The notes beneath the pieces are model-generated. The model was not told the DNA's origin, made no database searches, and saw only the letters and a list, made by a program, of their open reading frames with translations. This document shows positions 49,704 to 62,930 of a stretch of DNA of 64,000 nucleotides, piece by piece. The stretch lies in NCBI RefSeq assembly GCF_000189635.1, contig NW_002476539.1, positions 128,236 through 192,235 on the forward strand, written 5' to 3'. The stretch's first letter is position 1, and every line of letters begins with the position of its first letter. The stretch comes from Tetrahymena thermophila SB210 (Eukaryota > Ciliophora > Oligohymenophorea > Hymenostomatida > Tetrahymenidae). Both the position numbers and the translations under genes were made by a program.

Positions 49704-50698
49704 GATTGCTATATCTTCTTAAAATTCTAATTGATTATAATGTATTATATGCTTTATATTTGATGTAAATCTTAAGATATTTATTAATTACTAATTAAAT
49801 AAAAGATGCAGTAAATATTGTATTATTCAGATAAATTTTAAGAATCTTTGGTGCTTATTACAAATTAATATTAATAATTAATATCTAAAATATGCCAACC
49901 AAAATAAATATAAATTAGATAGATAAATAGATAGATAGAACAGTATTGAATTAATTCTAAAATTTTATTAAGCAATTTATTTTACATTTTATTAAAAATA
50001 AATAATTCCAAAAATAATAGAAAAAAGATTAATAAATATTTACAATAAATATATTTTTTATATTTTTAGTATTATTTTGTTTGTATGTAGAAAGATATTT
50101 ATATTTTTACTAATTGTTATTGAAAATATATTCATTTCTAAATTAATATTTAAAGGGTATTTTATTAAACTTAAAAGATTATTTTAGTAATAAATAAAAT
50201 ATTATTTTTTTCTTTCATAAAATAAAATGAATTTATGTAAAAAATATTTATTATTAATATTGGAGGATTTATTTTTATGTACATTTATTTGCTATATTAA
50301 TAGAATTTTAGTACATCTAAAATTGTATTTATTGGAAATAGAACTTAGGATAATTTTTATTTTTAATGAAACCTATTAAAAAAATATAAAAAACTTGATT
50401 TTTAATTAGAATTAGTAAAATTTATTATTTTTATAATAATTTTAAATTATAAAAAAACAAACTTACTTTTTCATTACTATTTTATTTATTTTCATCAGTT
50501 TTTAAAATTTTTTAACTAAATAAAAATGACTTTTGAATAAAATTGTGAAAACAATAAATTATTATTATTTTAAATAGATAATTGATAAATAATAAAAATT
50601 TAAAGGCAATTTAATTTTAATTAATTAAATTATATGGAATATATAAATTTATATAAATGAATTCCTACAAAATAATACTAGAATATATTATTTTGTAT
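49704..50698. other. Intergenic
   Basis: AT-rich. Presumed promoter of TRAPPC9 and 3' end of the first LRR gene. No coding segment. Confidence 0.5.
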
Positions 50699-52240
50699 TC
50701 AAAAAATGTAATTATACATTACTAATCTCTTGCAGCATTTTTATATTTTTTTTCTAGTTTAATTAAGTCTTTGCTTTTCTGCAGTAGAACTTATCAATAT
50801 AATTAAAAAGTAATTCAATTTATTTTATTAAATAAATAAATAAGAAAATCTTACAAAAGCACTAAGGAAAGCACCCTCAAAACTTAGTTTTTTATTAGTG
50901 CATTTTAAAGAGTTATAATGCCTTACCCAATATAGTTTAGTACTAGACTGAGCTCTAAGCTAACAATTGTTTTATTATTTTATATGAAATCACAGAAATC
51001 AGTATTTCCTTATTCATCTATATTATTATTTCTATTTTTAATATTTTTAATTTTTAATTTAAATGTAAGTCTTTAATTGTGTTACTTGTTCAATAAAATA
51101 AAAAAATATTTGTTTCAATTAATAAACATTTTTTTAAAAAGATATTTTTAAAATATAATTGAATTTTAATGGCTAAATTTAGTTTTTACTTTTAATACTA
51201 TAAAATTTGCTAATTCAACTTTTTTTTATTCTAAATAATTTTTTAATTTTAAAATTTTTTACTGTTAAAAATATTAGTTTTGATAGCATTTTCTATTTAA
51301 AAAAGTTAAATAAAGTGTTGTTTAAAATTTAGATAAAAATATTTAATTATACGTTAAGATTATATTTAGGTGCTTTAATTAAGTGAGTAATCTAAGATTT
51401 TTGGATATTTGCTACCAGCCAGTTGAATTTATATTGCATTCACTTTTCAAAAAAAAATAAATTAAATTTACTATTTTTGACAAAAAATTTAATATTTTAC
51501 ACTAAATTTAAAGAGAGTACTTGCAGTTTACTAGTAGATTACAAAATATCAGAAATGTGGAAAGCCCCTGCTTGATAGATAATATTTTTACTTTATTTTA
51601 TATAAACAGCTTGCATAAATTTATTTGAACTTTTACTTGCGAATTGTTAATTATAAGATAAAAATATTACAAAATAACTAGTTTTAACTCTTTCATTTCT
51701 GCTAACTTTTATAATCCTATGCTTATGTGTCTTGCTCCCTATTCTCCAAAATAGTTATTTCTATTAAATATTTATTTGTTTCCTAATTATCATTTATTGT
51801 ATATGATTTAATACCCCAAATGTAGATGTAGGACTTGTAGCTTCTTAAAGCATATTACTATTTTCATTAATCTTTAAACTCCTTCATCTTCTAAAAAGTT
51901 ATGGCTTTAAATAAATAAAATTTATTAATATAAAGTTATAGTTTAACTAATGTACTCAAGCTTTAATTGTAAATAATTTAGTTCAGTATTTTTGCATATT
52001 ATATTTAGGTCATTTATACTTTCTGCGTTTATGTCTTTATATCTAATTTAATAATTTGTAAAATGCACTATTAGATAAATGATGTTCCTTTTACTCTAAA
52101 TCGAAAATTAATCTTCTACTTTTGTTTAGATCTTAGTTCTCTATATTTAGCTTTATGATCATATTTACGCTCTTAGGATCATAAAATAGGTCATCTCTTT
52201 CATTTATAAAGTAACTTTTAATAAATTTGAAGATATTCAT
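50699..52240 (-). CDS. Leucine-rich-repeat protein 1 (RNI-type), multi-exon
   Basis: The start exon begins at ATG 52240 (MNIFKFIKSYFINERDDLFY) and the last exon ends in TGA at 50701-50699. Several short exons each encode about one ribonuclease-inhibitor-type repeat: INDLNIICKNTELNYLQLKL, SHNFLEDEGVQRLMKI, NNYFGEQGARHISIGLQKLA, FIQNNKTIVSLELSLVLNYI. One exon per repeat is common for such genes. The junction 50851-50870 to the terminal exon is phase-consistent (LSLVLF-STAEKQRL). Boundaries around 52060 (after SAFYKLLN) and between 51010 and 51700 were not resolved, so exact exons are not given. It is probably a cytoplasmic binding protein; no partner domain (NACHT, F-box) is visible. Confidence 0.65.
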
Positions 52241-53101
52241 TAAAAAAATCATAGAAACTAATTAATTTTTTTTTAATGATCTAGACAAATATATTATGTA
52301 TGTATGACTGATTCCTGATAAGCTTAAATAATTCATAAATAAATAAATATACAATTTCTATTCAGAAAACACAATTTGATGGGTTAAAAATATTATTTTA
52401 AAATGAGTAATTGTAAGTTGTTAAAATAAATCAAGATTACAATTTTTATTTTTAACAAATAGCTTTAAAAAGTTTATTTTTTTATCTACAATACTTATTA
52501 ATTTTATGAAAAAAAAATCAAAATCTCTTTAAAATAAATTATTGAATTTAAAAAAAGCATGAGGTAAAATTTTAACTTTATATGAAAGCAAACTTAGCTG
52601 TAAAATTACTCACCTAGTAATTATAGTATAGTTTATAAGATAATCTTGATTATCAAAACCTTTGTAACTTACCCTTTTATATTAAACATTTTTATAATTA
52701 TCTAAATTTATTTTAATTAATGATAATAAACTTAAAATAAACTTGAATATAAAAAGCTAAAAAAAAAAGGTAGAAAATATAAATTTTAAGATAAGAAGGA
52801 GAATTAATTATAAATTTTAAATTTATTTTTAATTAGATTATTTAGAATTAAAATTTCTATTTAAAAATGATTTATATTTGCAAAATTAATTTATAAAATT
52901 ATATTAGGAGAAATATTTAATACAGATTAATTATAATACAAAAAGCAAGCAACAAATAAATATCAAATGATTATTTTGAAATAAGAATTAGTTAATTAGT
53001 TAATTTTAATTTAATATAATTAATTTTGTTATTAACGAGAAGCTTATATATAAAAGTATATTTTTATCTATGATTATTACTTGATTCCAATAATAAAAAA
53101 A
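52241..53101. other. Intergenic
   Basis: AT-rich spacer between the two LRR genes, promoter of the first and 3' end of the second. Nothing else seen. Confidence 0.5.
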
Positions 53102-55585
53102 TCAAAATCTGTAATTAAGAGGAACCAAAGAAAGAAAATCAGTCCCTAAAATATCTATAACCATATCTTGTTCAATTAGCAATAGCATTTCTTATGTGAA
53201 AAGATTTTTAATACCTATCTTTTCTAAGGCAGTTATTTCCATAAGGAATTCATTCATCAATTCCATTCTACTAATTATCATATTAACTATAGGACTCTAA
53301 AAGCTATTTTTAAATATTTTGAATAATTAAATATTTTTTTAAGAAATAAAATTAGTACTCTAATCCTATTCTAAGTTAATTAAGCAACTGAATTTATTTA
53401 AATAATTCTTTTCCATACATGGTTTGCATTTCAGGTGACATTCCAGTCATACTATAAATATTTTTAAAATAGTTTTAAAATGTTTTTAAAAATGATATCA
53501 ATTACTTTAAGTTCATGTTCAAGCTTTATAAATTTTTTAGAGAGCTAATAGACTTTTCAAGTTCCTTTGCTCCTTCATCTGTGATTTTGTTGCTCCTTAA
53601 TTTTATTTTTATTTAGATTAGTTAAAACTCACAATTAAATTTTATTTCAAATTTACTTAAAACTCAAGATTAGCTCATTTAAATCTTACAATTCATTTAA
53701 TGCTTATGCTGTTTCAATAGCTCCTATCTTGTCTATCTTATTTTCACTAGATATAAAATATTATTTATTTTTATTGACTAAAATATTCATAAGATAATCT
53801 TAAATTATTTTTGATATTTTACATGAGGACTAATGTAAGCTTTTTTAAATGTCTTAATTATTTTAAAGAGTGAGCAAGAGCTGAAACACCTTCTGAACCA
53901 AGTTTATTATAGCTAATTTTAATTAAAATATTTTCAATTAAACAGTATTTTTTAAGTTCAATTTAAAAACTAACTTTTTAAATTTATTCAATTATAATTT
54001 AAATTAAAAAATTTATTTTAGAATTTTTAATTTTTTAGAGGTAAATTTAAAATATTTTTGATCTTGATTTATTATTTTTTTACAATTTCAGTTTAAAATT
54101 TGCTAAAAATTTCACCTAAATATCACAAAATATGTTTTCAATATTTTTTTTGAATGAATAAACAAAAATTGATATTAATTTTATTATTAAAACCACCTAG
54201 AACTAGTCATCAAATAATTTTTAAAAATGTTTGTTTTATAAATAAATAATTTAATGCTATTAAATTTACTTTAAAAGAAGTTATAACTAAGTTAAACCAG
54301 TTAAGTGAAGAAGTGCCATAGAGAGCTCAATAGCTGCTTCGTCTTCCATGTCATTTTAATAGAAATTTAAGTCTAGAGATCTAAGTTTTCTCAAGTTCTT
54401 AAGACCATCTGAAAACTCCTTCATGCCTTCGTTTTGAAGACTATTCCAACTTTTTTATACAAATAAAATTTTAAAATATTTTTCTAGTGAATTTGATTTA
54501 CCCTAAAAACAAAGATAAGTCTTGCAATTCTCTTAGGTTATGAATTCCATTAGCAATTTCTTTAATTCCTTGAACTCCTAACTGATTTTCTCCAACTATA
54601 AGCTTCAAAGACTTGAGTCTCTTCAAATGAGTCAATCCATCACTCAAAGTATTCATGCCTTTGCCTGTGATCATATTAGAACTAGTTTTATTTAAACAGA
54701 AAAGTAAATTTAAACAAGCAACATTTAATTTGCTTTCTCTTACTCCAACTATAATTAGAGCATTTGCATGTGCTTCATATGGCTTAAATATTCTGATATT
54801 ATAGTCACACCTTCGTCTCCCAATTCATTATTGCTATAATAACAAAATAAAAAATAATATTTTAAAATTATTACTGAGAAAATGGAATAGCTAAATAAAT
54901 TTGTCTTTTAAAAATGCATACATTAAACTCAATGTTAAAACTTCTAGCTTAGTCACCTTTAGTAGCTGTTCTATAAGTAACTTGATTCCTTCTGTTTTAA
55001 TATCATTGTAGCTATTTATAAATTTATTAGTGAATTTCTTTTAAGAAATCTAGTAATTTATACTCTAAATTAAGAGATAAATCCTTTAGGTGCTTTAATT
55101 ATCCTATTGCTTCTGCAAGATACTCTATTTCTTCTAAGCCTATATCGTTTTCACTATATATAATTATAAAGTCTTAAGACATTAAATTGAATTAAAATTA
55201 AATCTATTTATTAAATTGGTGAACAGACAGACACAAAGCTTAAAAAATAAATTATTCTACTTTAGCTTCAGATGAAGCTTCTCTAAATTCTTCATGAGCT
55301 AGATACTATATGATATGTTTAAAATACCTTCAAGTCCAATATATTGCATGCTTTTTCAAATAATAAATTAGATAAATCTTGCTATATTATAATCAAACAT
55401 CAAAAATAATACCCAACATCTAAAAAAGCTGACTTCCTTTACTCTATAGAATCTATGAAGGCATTTTTATTTGATGACTCTATAATACGAACTTCTTCGC
55501 CTAAATACCCAAAGTCGCTTTTTTCCTGGCTAAATTGCTTCAGCATAGGCAAAGCCTTTCTCATTTCTGTCTATTTTTTTTGCAT
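53102..55585 (-). CDS. Leucine-rich-repeat protein 2 (RNI-type), multi-exon
   Basis: First exon from ATG 55585 (MQKKQTEMRKALPMLKQFSQ); last frame ends in TGA 53104-53102 (DFLSLVPLNYRF). In between, at least eight short exons carry RNI repeats: ENDIGLEEIEYLAEAIGQLK, NYNDIKTEGIKLLIEQLLKV, NNELGDEGVTIISEYLSHMK, MITGKGMNTLSDGLTHLKRL, ENQLGVQGIKEIANGIHNLR, NSLQNEGMKEFSDGLKNLRK, ENKIDKIGAIETAQALNELQ and NKITDEGAKELEKSISSLKN. The repeat frames are clear; every exact splice was not fixed. Repeat style and neighbourhood suggest it is a relative of LRR gene 1, produced by local duplication or membership of a large ciliate LRR family. Function unknown. Confidence 0.75.
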
Positions 55586-56694
55586 TTTATATAAATCTTA
55601 TCAAAAACAAATTAGAACTTTAATTTATAAATTATTCGACTGTGTATTTTATCATAAAAATAATATATTAAAATATTAAAATTTTAGTTCATTAGCTTAA
55701 TTGTCATAATAAATTATCAAAATTTAGAGTTAGTGTTTTTTGTAAAAGTGACAATTAATTTGTTAAATACTAAATATTTATTTGTGTAATTCGCTTAATT
55801 AGCTGTTTGTTGTTCTACTTACTTCTACTAATTTGTTAAATTATCTATTTATAAAAAATTTATACAATATTTGAGAAAATATTATTAAATGTAATTTACT
55901 TTCAAAATGTTATTTTCGTCTTTATGAAAATATTTTTAATATTGTAACTATTATATTGATAATTTTTTTATAAATAACTTTTTTTACAGTAGAAAATCTT
56001 ACAAAAATGTTTAATTTAAAGAAAAAAAATAAATTAAAATATTAATCCAATAGGAAAATTCTAGAGTCTAGTAAAAATCTGGAAACTATCTTAATTTTAT
56101 TTATTATTTTTCCAAATTCTAAAATTAAGAATTATAGAATTTAATATTTAAGAAAATTCTTTTACTTTTCTACTACAACAATTCAAATCATGCAAAATAA
56201 AATTAAATCCATATTTTTTTTCCACAAAAAATAAATTTTATTTTTATATTTACACAATTCTTTTAAATTTCTGAACAAAAACTGAGCAATTACTCATCAT
56301 GATCATCAATTATTGATAAGTAAATTTTTGTATTTGTTTAAATTTCTAAATTCTTAATATATTTTAAATCTTCAAAAATATTCTAACTAAGCTGTTGTTT
56401 GAAATTGAATTTTATTTATAAATTTGTTAAAAAGTTAATAAATAAAAGAGAATTAATTAAATTTTTAAACTTTAAAAAATGTTTATTTGATTATTAATAA
56501 AAATTTTTGAATTTTTAACAAACAAAAAGAAAAAGAAAAAAGAAAGTCTGTAATAATTAATAAAAAATATTCATAGATTTGCAAAGATTTGCGAATAATA
56601 AATAAGTAACTATGAATGGAATTACATATAAGATAATATATAAAGTTATATTAAAATAAAAAAATATTAGGAATAAAATTCAGATAATTTTCAT
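55586..56694. other. Intergenic
   Basis: AT-rich spacer; promoter side of LRR gene 2 and 3' end of the coiled-coil gene. No coding segment. Confidence 0.5.
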
Positions 56695-59600
56695 TCATCT
56701 GCTATAATTTATGTTCTTGAATTTATTTATGAAATTTATTTGGTTTTCGTTAAGCTCATAAACAGATATATTTTAAAATATGTCAACTGTTTTTATACTT
56801 TTGATGTTATTCATTTTATTGTTAGTCTCTGATATTTATTGCTGAATTTTGTTAAATATTTTAATCCAGCTATCTAAGATTTGGCTGTTTTTTAGCTCAA
56901 CTATTCTATTGAATCCATTTATCCCTAAAAATACTCCAAAAGGAACTTAGAAAATTTGCTGCTTGTCAAGACTAGGGTTTGGCAAGTATTTATTTTTAAA
57001 TGTGTACACAATAGTTGCTTCTTTTAGAGTTAAGAGAGCATCGTGAATAGCTTGGATGCTAGTTGCAAACTGCTTGAAATCAGTTTTTAAATAGCTTAAA
57101 AAGTAAAATTCACTGTTTAGTAACATTTGTTTATATATAGAAAGAGATTAGAAGTAATTTAACAGCTAATAAAGATCTTAAACAAGCTCAGAATGTAAAG
57201 AACCATTTTCTTAAATACCCAATGACTCGTAAAATATTTTATTGCTTTTCTCTTTCTGTTGTTAAAGTTTATTTCTTAATTCCTACTAGCTTGTTGCAAT
57301 CAATGAATTAAGTGTTTGATCGAATACTGATCCCTTGTTCACTAAGTCATAATACTTAAGAAGGTACGAAAAGAAAGATGTCTCATTTTAATCAATCTAT
57401 ACATAGATTTATTGCTTCCATTTTTATTTAGACTCATCTAGAATTTGTTAAATTAAAATGAATCTAGAATTTAAATGCAAACAAAAATCAATAAGTGAAT
57501 CAATTTAATCTTTGTAGTGTAAAATAGATTCGTTCAGCACAACATCTTTGTAAAAGCTAAGCATGAGAAGTACTTTCTAGTCTTTTTAGTTGATAAAATT
57601 GTCTATTTAACTTACAAGTAACTCTGTTACTCTTGATCTTAATAGCTTTATCCTGCTTCTTATTTCTTCATTTTCGTAGGATTTTTCAACATCCAAAAAA
57701 TTTACACATTTGTACAAGTCATAAAGTACTGGCAATTTTGGTATGCTGCTTCTTTAGTTAAGCTTTTCTTCTAACTAAGATGTTACTGCTTCTATATTTT
57801 CATAAGTTACTTCTTTCTGAGTACCTTCGTAAACAAAAACTATCAAATTAGCACAGCACTCGTTCACTTTTTTAGCTAAAACGTTGATAATTCCTTTGAA
57901 GTAAGAAGAAAAGTCACTTGAAATTCTGTTATTCAAAAAATTCAGGAAAGGCTCTATACTCTCATCGATTATTTTTTATTAAAACTCTTTCTTAACAAAA
58001 TGTTTACTGTCCACACTTTCTTTTATTTTTTTCACTATAAGCTTTACTCCTTTCATCCAAAAACTAATAAAATCATAGAGCTATTTAATCATTTCAATTA
58101 ACTTTTGTGTAATATCATTCAAAAACTTTTCATAAGCTTAATTTTATACAGTTTCCCAACACTGAGTTATATTTTTCAAAGACTTTATTTATATTCAAAT
58201 TAATTTTTAACAAAATCAAATAAAAAAGCAATTAAATTTTTAAAAACTCTTTGAATTGAATTTATTTTAAAATAAATTTGAAGGGGAAAAGTATTAAAAG
58301 AATTTACTTCGTCAACACCTTGAAGAAGTTCATCTAAATTGGTTTCATAATCTAATTTATTGTCTTTGATGTTGAAGTTAAAAGAAAGGTATTAGAAATT
58401 CTACAATTGCAAATAAGAAATGTTCTCGAAAATGGTGTTGCAGAGCTCTAAGGTGTTTTTTTGCTAGACTATTTGCTTTTCGAATTGTTGTAAGGCAGGA
58501 TCTTCTTTCATGTTGTTGTTCATTATATTGTAAGCTTAACGAGCATTTCCCAAAGCTATCATTGCTGGCATGTGGAATTTTTCAGAATCCTAGAAGTTAA
58601 AAAAGATATAATCTTTCTATCTCTTGAAGTTTTCAATTTCTTTCTAGCATAAATCAGAAAATTCATCTAATTTCTTCATATTTAATTCAAATTACTCACT
58701 TTTTCCTTTCTTTTTGGTTTCTATGAGAATCTTCTCTTACAATTTAGTAATCTCTTAAATTCCACTTTATAATTAAGCCTGAATTGTGAAAAAATTCTTT
58801 TAAGCAGATCCTATTTAGTTAAATTCAATGTAGCAATTTAATCTATTCAAAGAACTTCCCATATTTGAAATCAACAAATTACAGCCTTAATAAAGTTATT
58901 TGAGCATTTCAGTCACTCTTTTATGCTCTTTTATTTATGTAATTGCTCCAAATTCATTTGTTATCTTTTTCATCTACTCTTGGAACTAAATTATTTCATT
59001 TAAGTCTTCATCTAATCTTGTGCAAACTAACTAAATGAATCTCTACAAGCAATCTACCTATGAATTCATCAACTCGAGTTTGTAAATAATTTTATTTGAC
59101 TATTTAAAGCGAAGTTAAATGAAATACTAACAACGAGGATCTGTTGCAAGCTATTTTACTTGCTTTTTAAGGGATGAAGTATTTTGTAAAATATCTTAGA
59201 TTCTTTGTTATATTTATATAATACCCTTTTTAATTTCTTCTTCATTGTAAACGAGTTGATTGCTATTTTTAGTGCTACTTAATTAAGCCATCAAACTTTA
59301 GCTTTATTGTTGAGATATGCTTATACTCTTCTGTTAAGTTTACTTTCTTCTTAAGAACTTTGAAACAAAAAGCTCAATATCTTTAGTTGTCTCAGAAATT
59401 TGCTCGTTCATTTCTTTGAATTTAGATTAGCTTAAATAAATTAATTTGCATACCAAATCAAAACTCTCCTCTATCGCCTAATATACTCTGGTATAAAATT
59501 CTACATTTTACTTGAGAGAAATAGTAATCTCCTTCAAATTATTTCCTTTATTTTTTAATACATTTTAATTTTAAAACATTTACTAAATAAGTAAATCCAT

Positions 59601-62192
59601 AAAAAAGTGATTTTCAACTTAGAAAGAAAATAATTAATTTAATTTATCAATAATAGGAACAAGAAAAATCAATAAATTACCGAGTTCTTAATTCAAAAGT
59701 ATGATTTCTTTTTCAGCATCTGCTGTAAAAGTGGTGCATTATTTGAGGATCTAAAGCAATTCTTAAGTTCTAATATTAAACTCCTCTCCTTCAATATCTA
59801 ATTTAAGATATTTTTTATATTCATTAAGCCCAGCATCAAGATTACGAATTTATTATTGAAATTCTTAATAAATTTGCAAAGCTCTAGAATCAAAATCAAG
59901 CATATTGCTAGATTAATGGAAGACACTCTGGTAGTTATATGTGGATTAAATTTGCTTATAATGACTTTCTACTTTAGAAATATTTTAGCTATGAATTTGC
60001 TAATTTTACATTTTATTCAAATCCATCATCGAACTGTTGCTACTTTACCAATTTTAATTGCTGTTTAAATATTGATTGCTAGCAATACTAAATATGACAA
60101 TTAAATCATTTGCTTCTAATATAATTAATATAAAAAAATGTTAAAATGTATTTAATGCTATTACTGCTTTAAAATATTGATAAAGAAATTAAAATTATTT
60201 TTCAAGAATATTTTCATTATAAATAATTGAAGTTTTTATAGTTTATTCAGATTGTTCAAAAATTATTTAAGTAAGTACAAATTATAAATAATTTTACATC
60301 ATTTTTTATTCATTATGTAGTTCTTATCTTAATTCAAAATTAAACATTTTTTAGAAATTTATAGCATTTTTATTAATATTTATTGTTGAGTGCAATTAGC
60401 TCAAATAATTCTATGTGATATAAAATTTTGCTAATAATGATGTTATTAAAATAACTTGCTAAACTAACGTTACCAATATATTAAATATTGCTACTGTGTA
60501 TTCTAATTAATTAGAGAGTTGACTTAAAAAGTTTGTTCAAAAAAATTAGCTTTAATTTCTAGTGTTTTTTAAGTATTAATAAAATTTGGCTTTAGCTTAT
60601 TTATCACTTAATACATTACATATATTTATTTTTTAGTAAAATAATTAGACTTAAATTTTTAGATTTTTTTTTGATAAAATTGCTTGAATCATTGAAAATA
60701 AATAGTCACTTTTTAAAACTTTCATTATTATTAAAATTACATATTGCTATAAATTAATGAGATTAAATAAAGCTAATTTCTTATTTATTTGGAAGTAATA
60801 AATTAATAATATTCTTCTAGTAATAATCTAAATTCTTTATTACTACAATAGAAATTTATATACTGAATATCTAATTTTTATCTATTGTTTAGAAGAATGT
60901 AAAATTCTATTTGACGTTAATAATTATATAATTATTTATCACAAAATATTTGAATTATAATGGAGGGGAGTAAGTTAAATTAATTGATTACCTCTATACT
61001 TGTCTTTAAGGTCTTCTATTTTTAATTTAATTTACTCGACAAGAAGTTATATATCTCTTTCAAATACCTTTTTTTTGCTGGTTTTTTAAATTATTTCCAA
61101 CGAATCTTTATATCTTTCAATTGATTTTATTAATTCTTCGTGTTCAAGGAGGAATTTTTTTCTTCTCTCCATCATGTGGCTTACTATCTTGCTCGTATCT
61201 CTCAATCTATCTTTAAGCTTCTCAGCTCTTCTGTCTAATTTTTCATAATAAGTAATTGTTTTTTAGGAGTTGTTATCGCTTACAAATAGATCCTTTTCGT
61301 TTGGCTTTTAATTCTACCAAGATTACTACCAATGGTCTCTCTTTTCTCCAAAAAGAAGGTAAATCGTTTCTCTTTGTTTTGGATGAATGTATTTCAGAAA
61401 ATTATCCTGATTCAACTCTTTGATGTGTGAAAAATCATAATTCAGCTCAGCTCCTTTATCTTGCTCGTTATTTGTAAAAAAAGGTAGCTTAGTCTATGAT
61501 CCAAAGTCATACTCGTTTCCATTTGGCTTTATTGAAGGTACTCTGCTTTACAATATGTTTTTACTATTTTAAAATATTTATGGACGATTTCTATTCTTAC
61601 TCCTGTAATTAAAATCTTCTATTATCCCTATGCCTCCTCCAGCATTATCCTTTGGAGTCTTAACTGCATTGCTATTTAATTATGGAGATGCGTAAGCATT
61701 TTCGCGAGGAGAAACAGCATTAAAAAAATTATTATTGTTGTTTATATTAATCCTGGCTATATTTCTTACACTGCTATTCTAACTTTCAGGAATGCTAATT
61801 GGTCCACTTCCTAATCCTTCATCTACTATAGCATCAAAACTTGGTGAAATCGGCTAATTGGCTCCTAAAAATTGAATTTTATTTTGTCTCTAATTTTCAG
61901 GAAAAAAAAACTTTTTGTCAGAAGAAGATAAATTATATTTTCTAGCTTTTTAAGATTAATCATCTTTAATGTCTTAATCTTAAATGGCATTTTTCATAGC
62001 ATTAGTTCCAGTATTCTATCCATGCGGGCTAGTGCCTCTGATAGAACGAAAATATTCTGGATTATTAAACAAATTATGGTTTTTTGGCTTGATGAGAGTC
62101 TATTTTTTAATTGGAATAACAATCTAAGTTGCTGTCAAATATTGTTGAGCATTCTAGCTTTAAGTGCTTGGAGCTAAATTCAAAGGATTCAT
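56695..62192 (-). CDS. Large coiled-coil protein, 1453 aa, unknown function
   Basis: Four exons (minus): 62192-60992, 60115-59681, 59545-58308, 58182-56695. Phases agree and the sum is 1454 codons including TGA. Residues 1-~270 are Asn/Ser/Pro/Gln-rich and disordered, with SPR, SPQ and TPK sites (EYFRSIRGTSPHG, VSPRENAYASPQ, AVKTPKDNAGGGIG) that could be proline-directed kinase targets. Residues ~330-400 form a basic coiled coil (EKLDRRAEKLKDRLRDTSKI). Most of the rest is alpha-helical with heptads and few prolines, including the C-terminal ~500 residues in one exon. There are no transmembrane segments and no recognised motor, kinase or GTPase motif. A cytoskeletal, ciliary or tethering role is possible but not shown. 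The 876-base first intron is long for this genome. Confidence 0.8.
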
Positions 62193-62346
62193 ACAAAATA
62201 AAAAGCTTAAGTAAATAAATAAATTAATAATCAAACACTTAATGCTAAATGAATAAAGATATTACATCCCACCTAACAAGTCATTTATATTTTAAATTCA
62301 TAAATTAGTTACTATTTTCAAAATAAATATAATTATGACTTTGCTA

Positions 62347-62930
62347 TCAGTAGACATCTTTCTTTTCTTTAAATTATGTCTGTATTTTTTATATTGGATC
62401 CATTAATAGAACTTTAATGGTTTAATTGCTATAATAGCATTTTATTAAGCTTACATCTTAAATTCCAGCTCATTATTTTAATAATCAAAATTTTTTTTCT
62501 TCTACTGAATAAACTAATTTTATTTACTTTAAAGTATTTGATTTAAATTTTATATGAAGTAACAAAGTAAATTTTGTCTTAAAATATTAGTAATCCTTAT
62601 TCTAATTTTTGATTTTCTACTAAAAGATCATTTAAGAGTATCAAATATGAAATCAGATATTTATTTACTTTTTTTAATAAATGTGTATCTGCCATCAAAA
62701 CATTTAATACAAAAAAATACATTTTTTACAGCAAACTTACTAAGATTTCTTCAATTTCCCAATAAATATTAACACAAAAATCTATATTTTAGTAAGCATC
62801 TCTCATTTAATTACAATGATTCACTAAATTTTTAATAAGTTATCCATTTTTATCGTTTATTGTGAAGTTTACATGCCTCTTCTATATTTAAACAAATAGG
62901 TGTTAAATAAACCAGCTTAATAATTATCAA
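62347..62930 (-). CDS. Partly resolved small multi-exon gene
   Basis: Supported pieces (minus): an exon of about 62910-62741 (NFTINDKNGQLIKNLVNHCN then YWEIEEIL, donor GTAAGT); a likely exon near 62690-62550 (NDLLVENQKLEQGLLIFQDK, donor GTAAAT); 62504-62455 (KKKNFDYQNNELEFK, donor GTAAGC); and 62428-62347 ending in TGA (NQTIKVLLMDPIQKIQTQFK). The last two join in phase. The 5' end is not defined. No domain recognised. Confidence 0.4.

Noticed and set aside
55455..55679. Plus-strand frame of 74 codons
   Set aside because: Antisense to the first exon of LRR gene 2.
59856..60068. Plus-strand hydrophobic frame of 70 codons
   Set aside because: Antisense to exon 2 of the coiled-coil gene.
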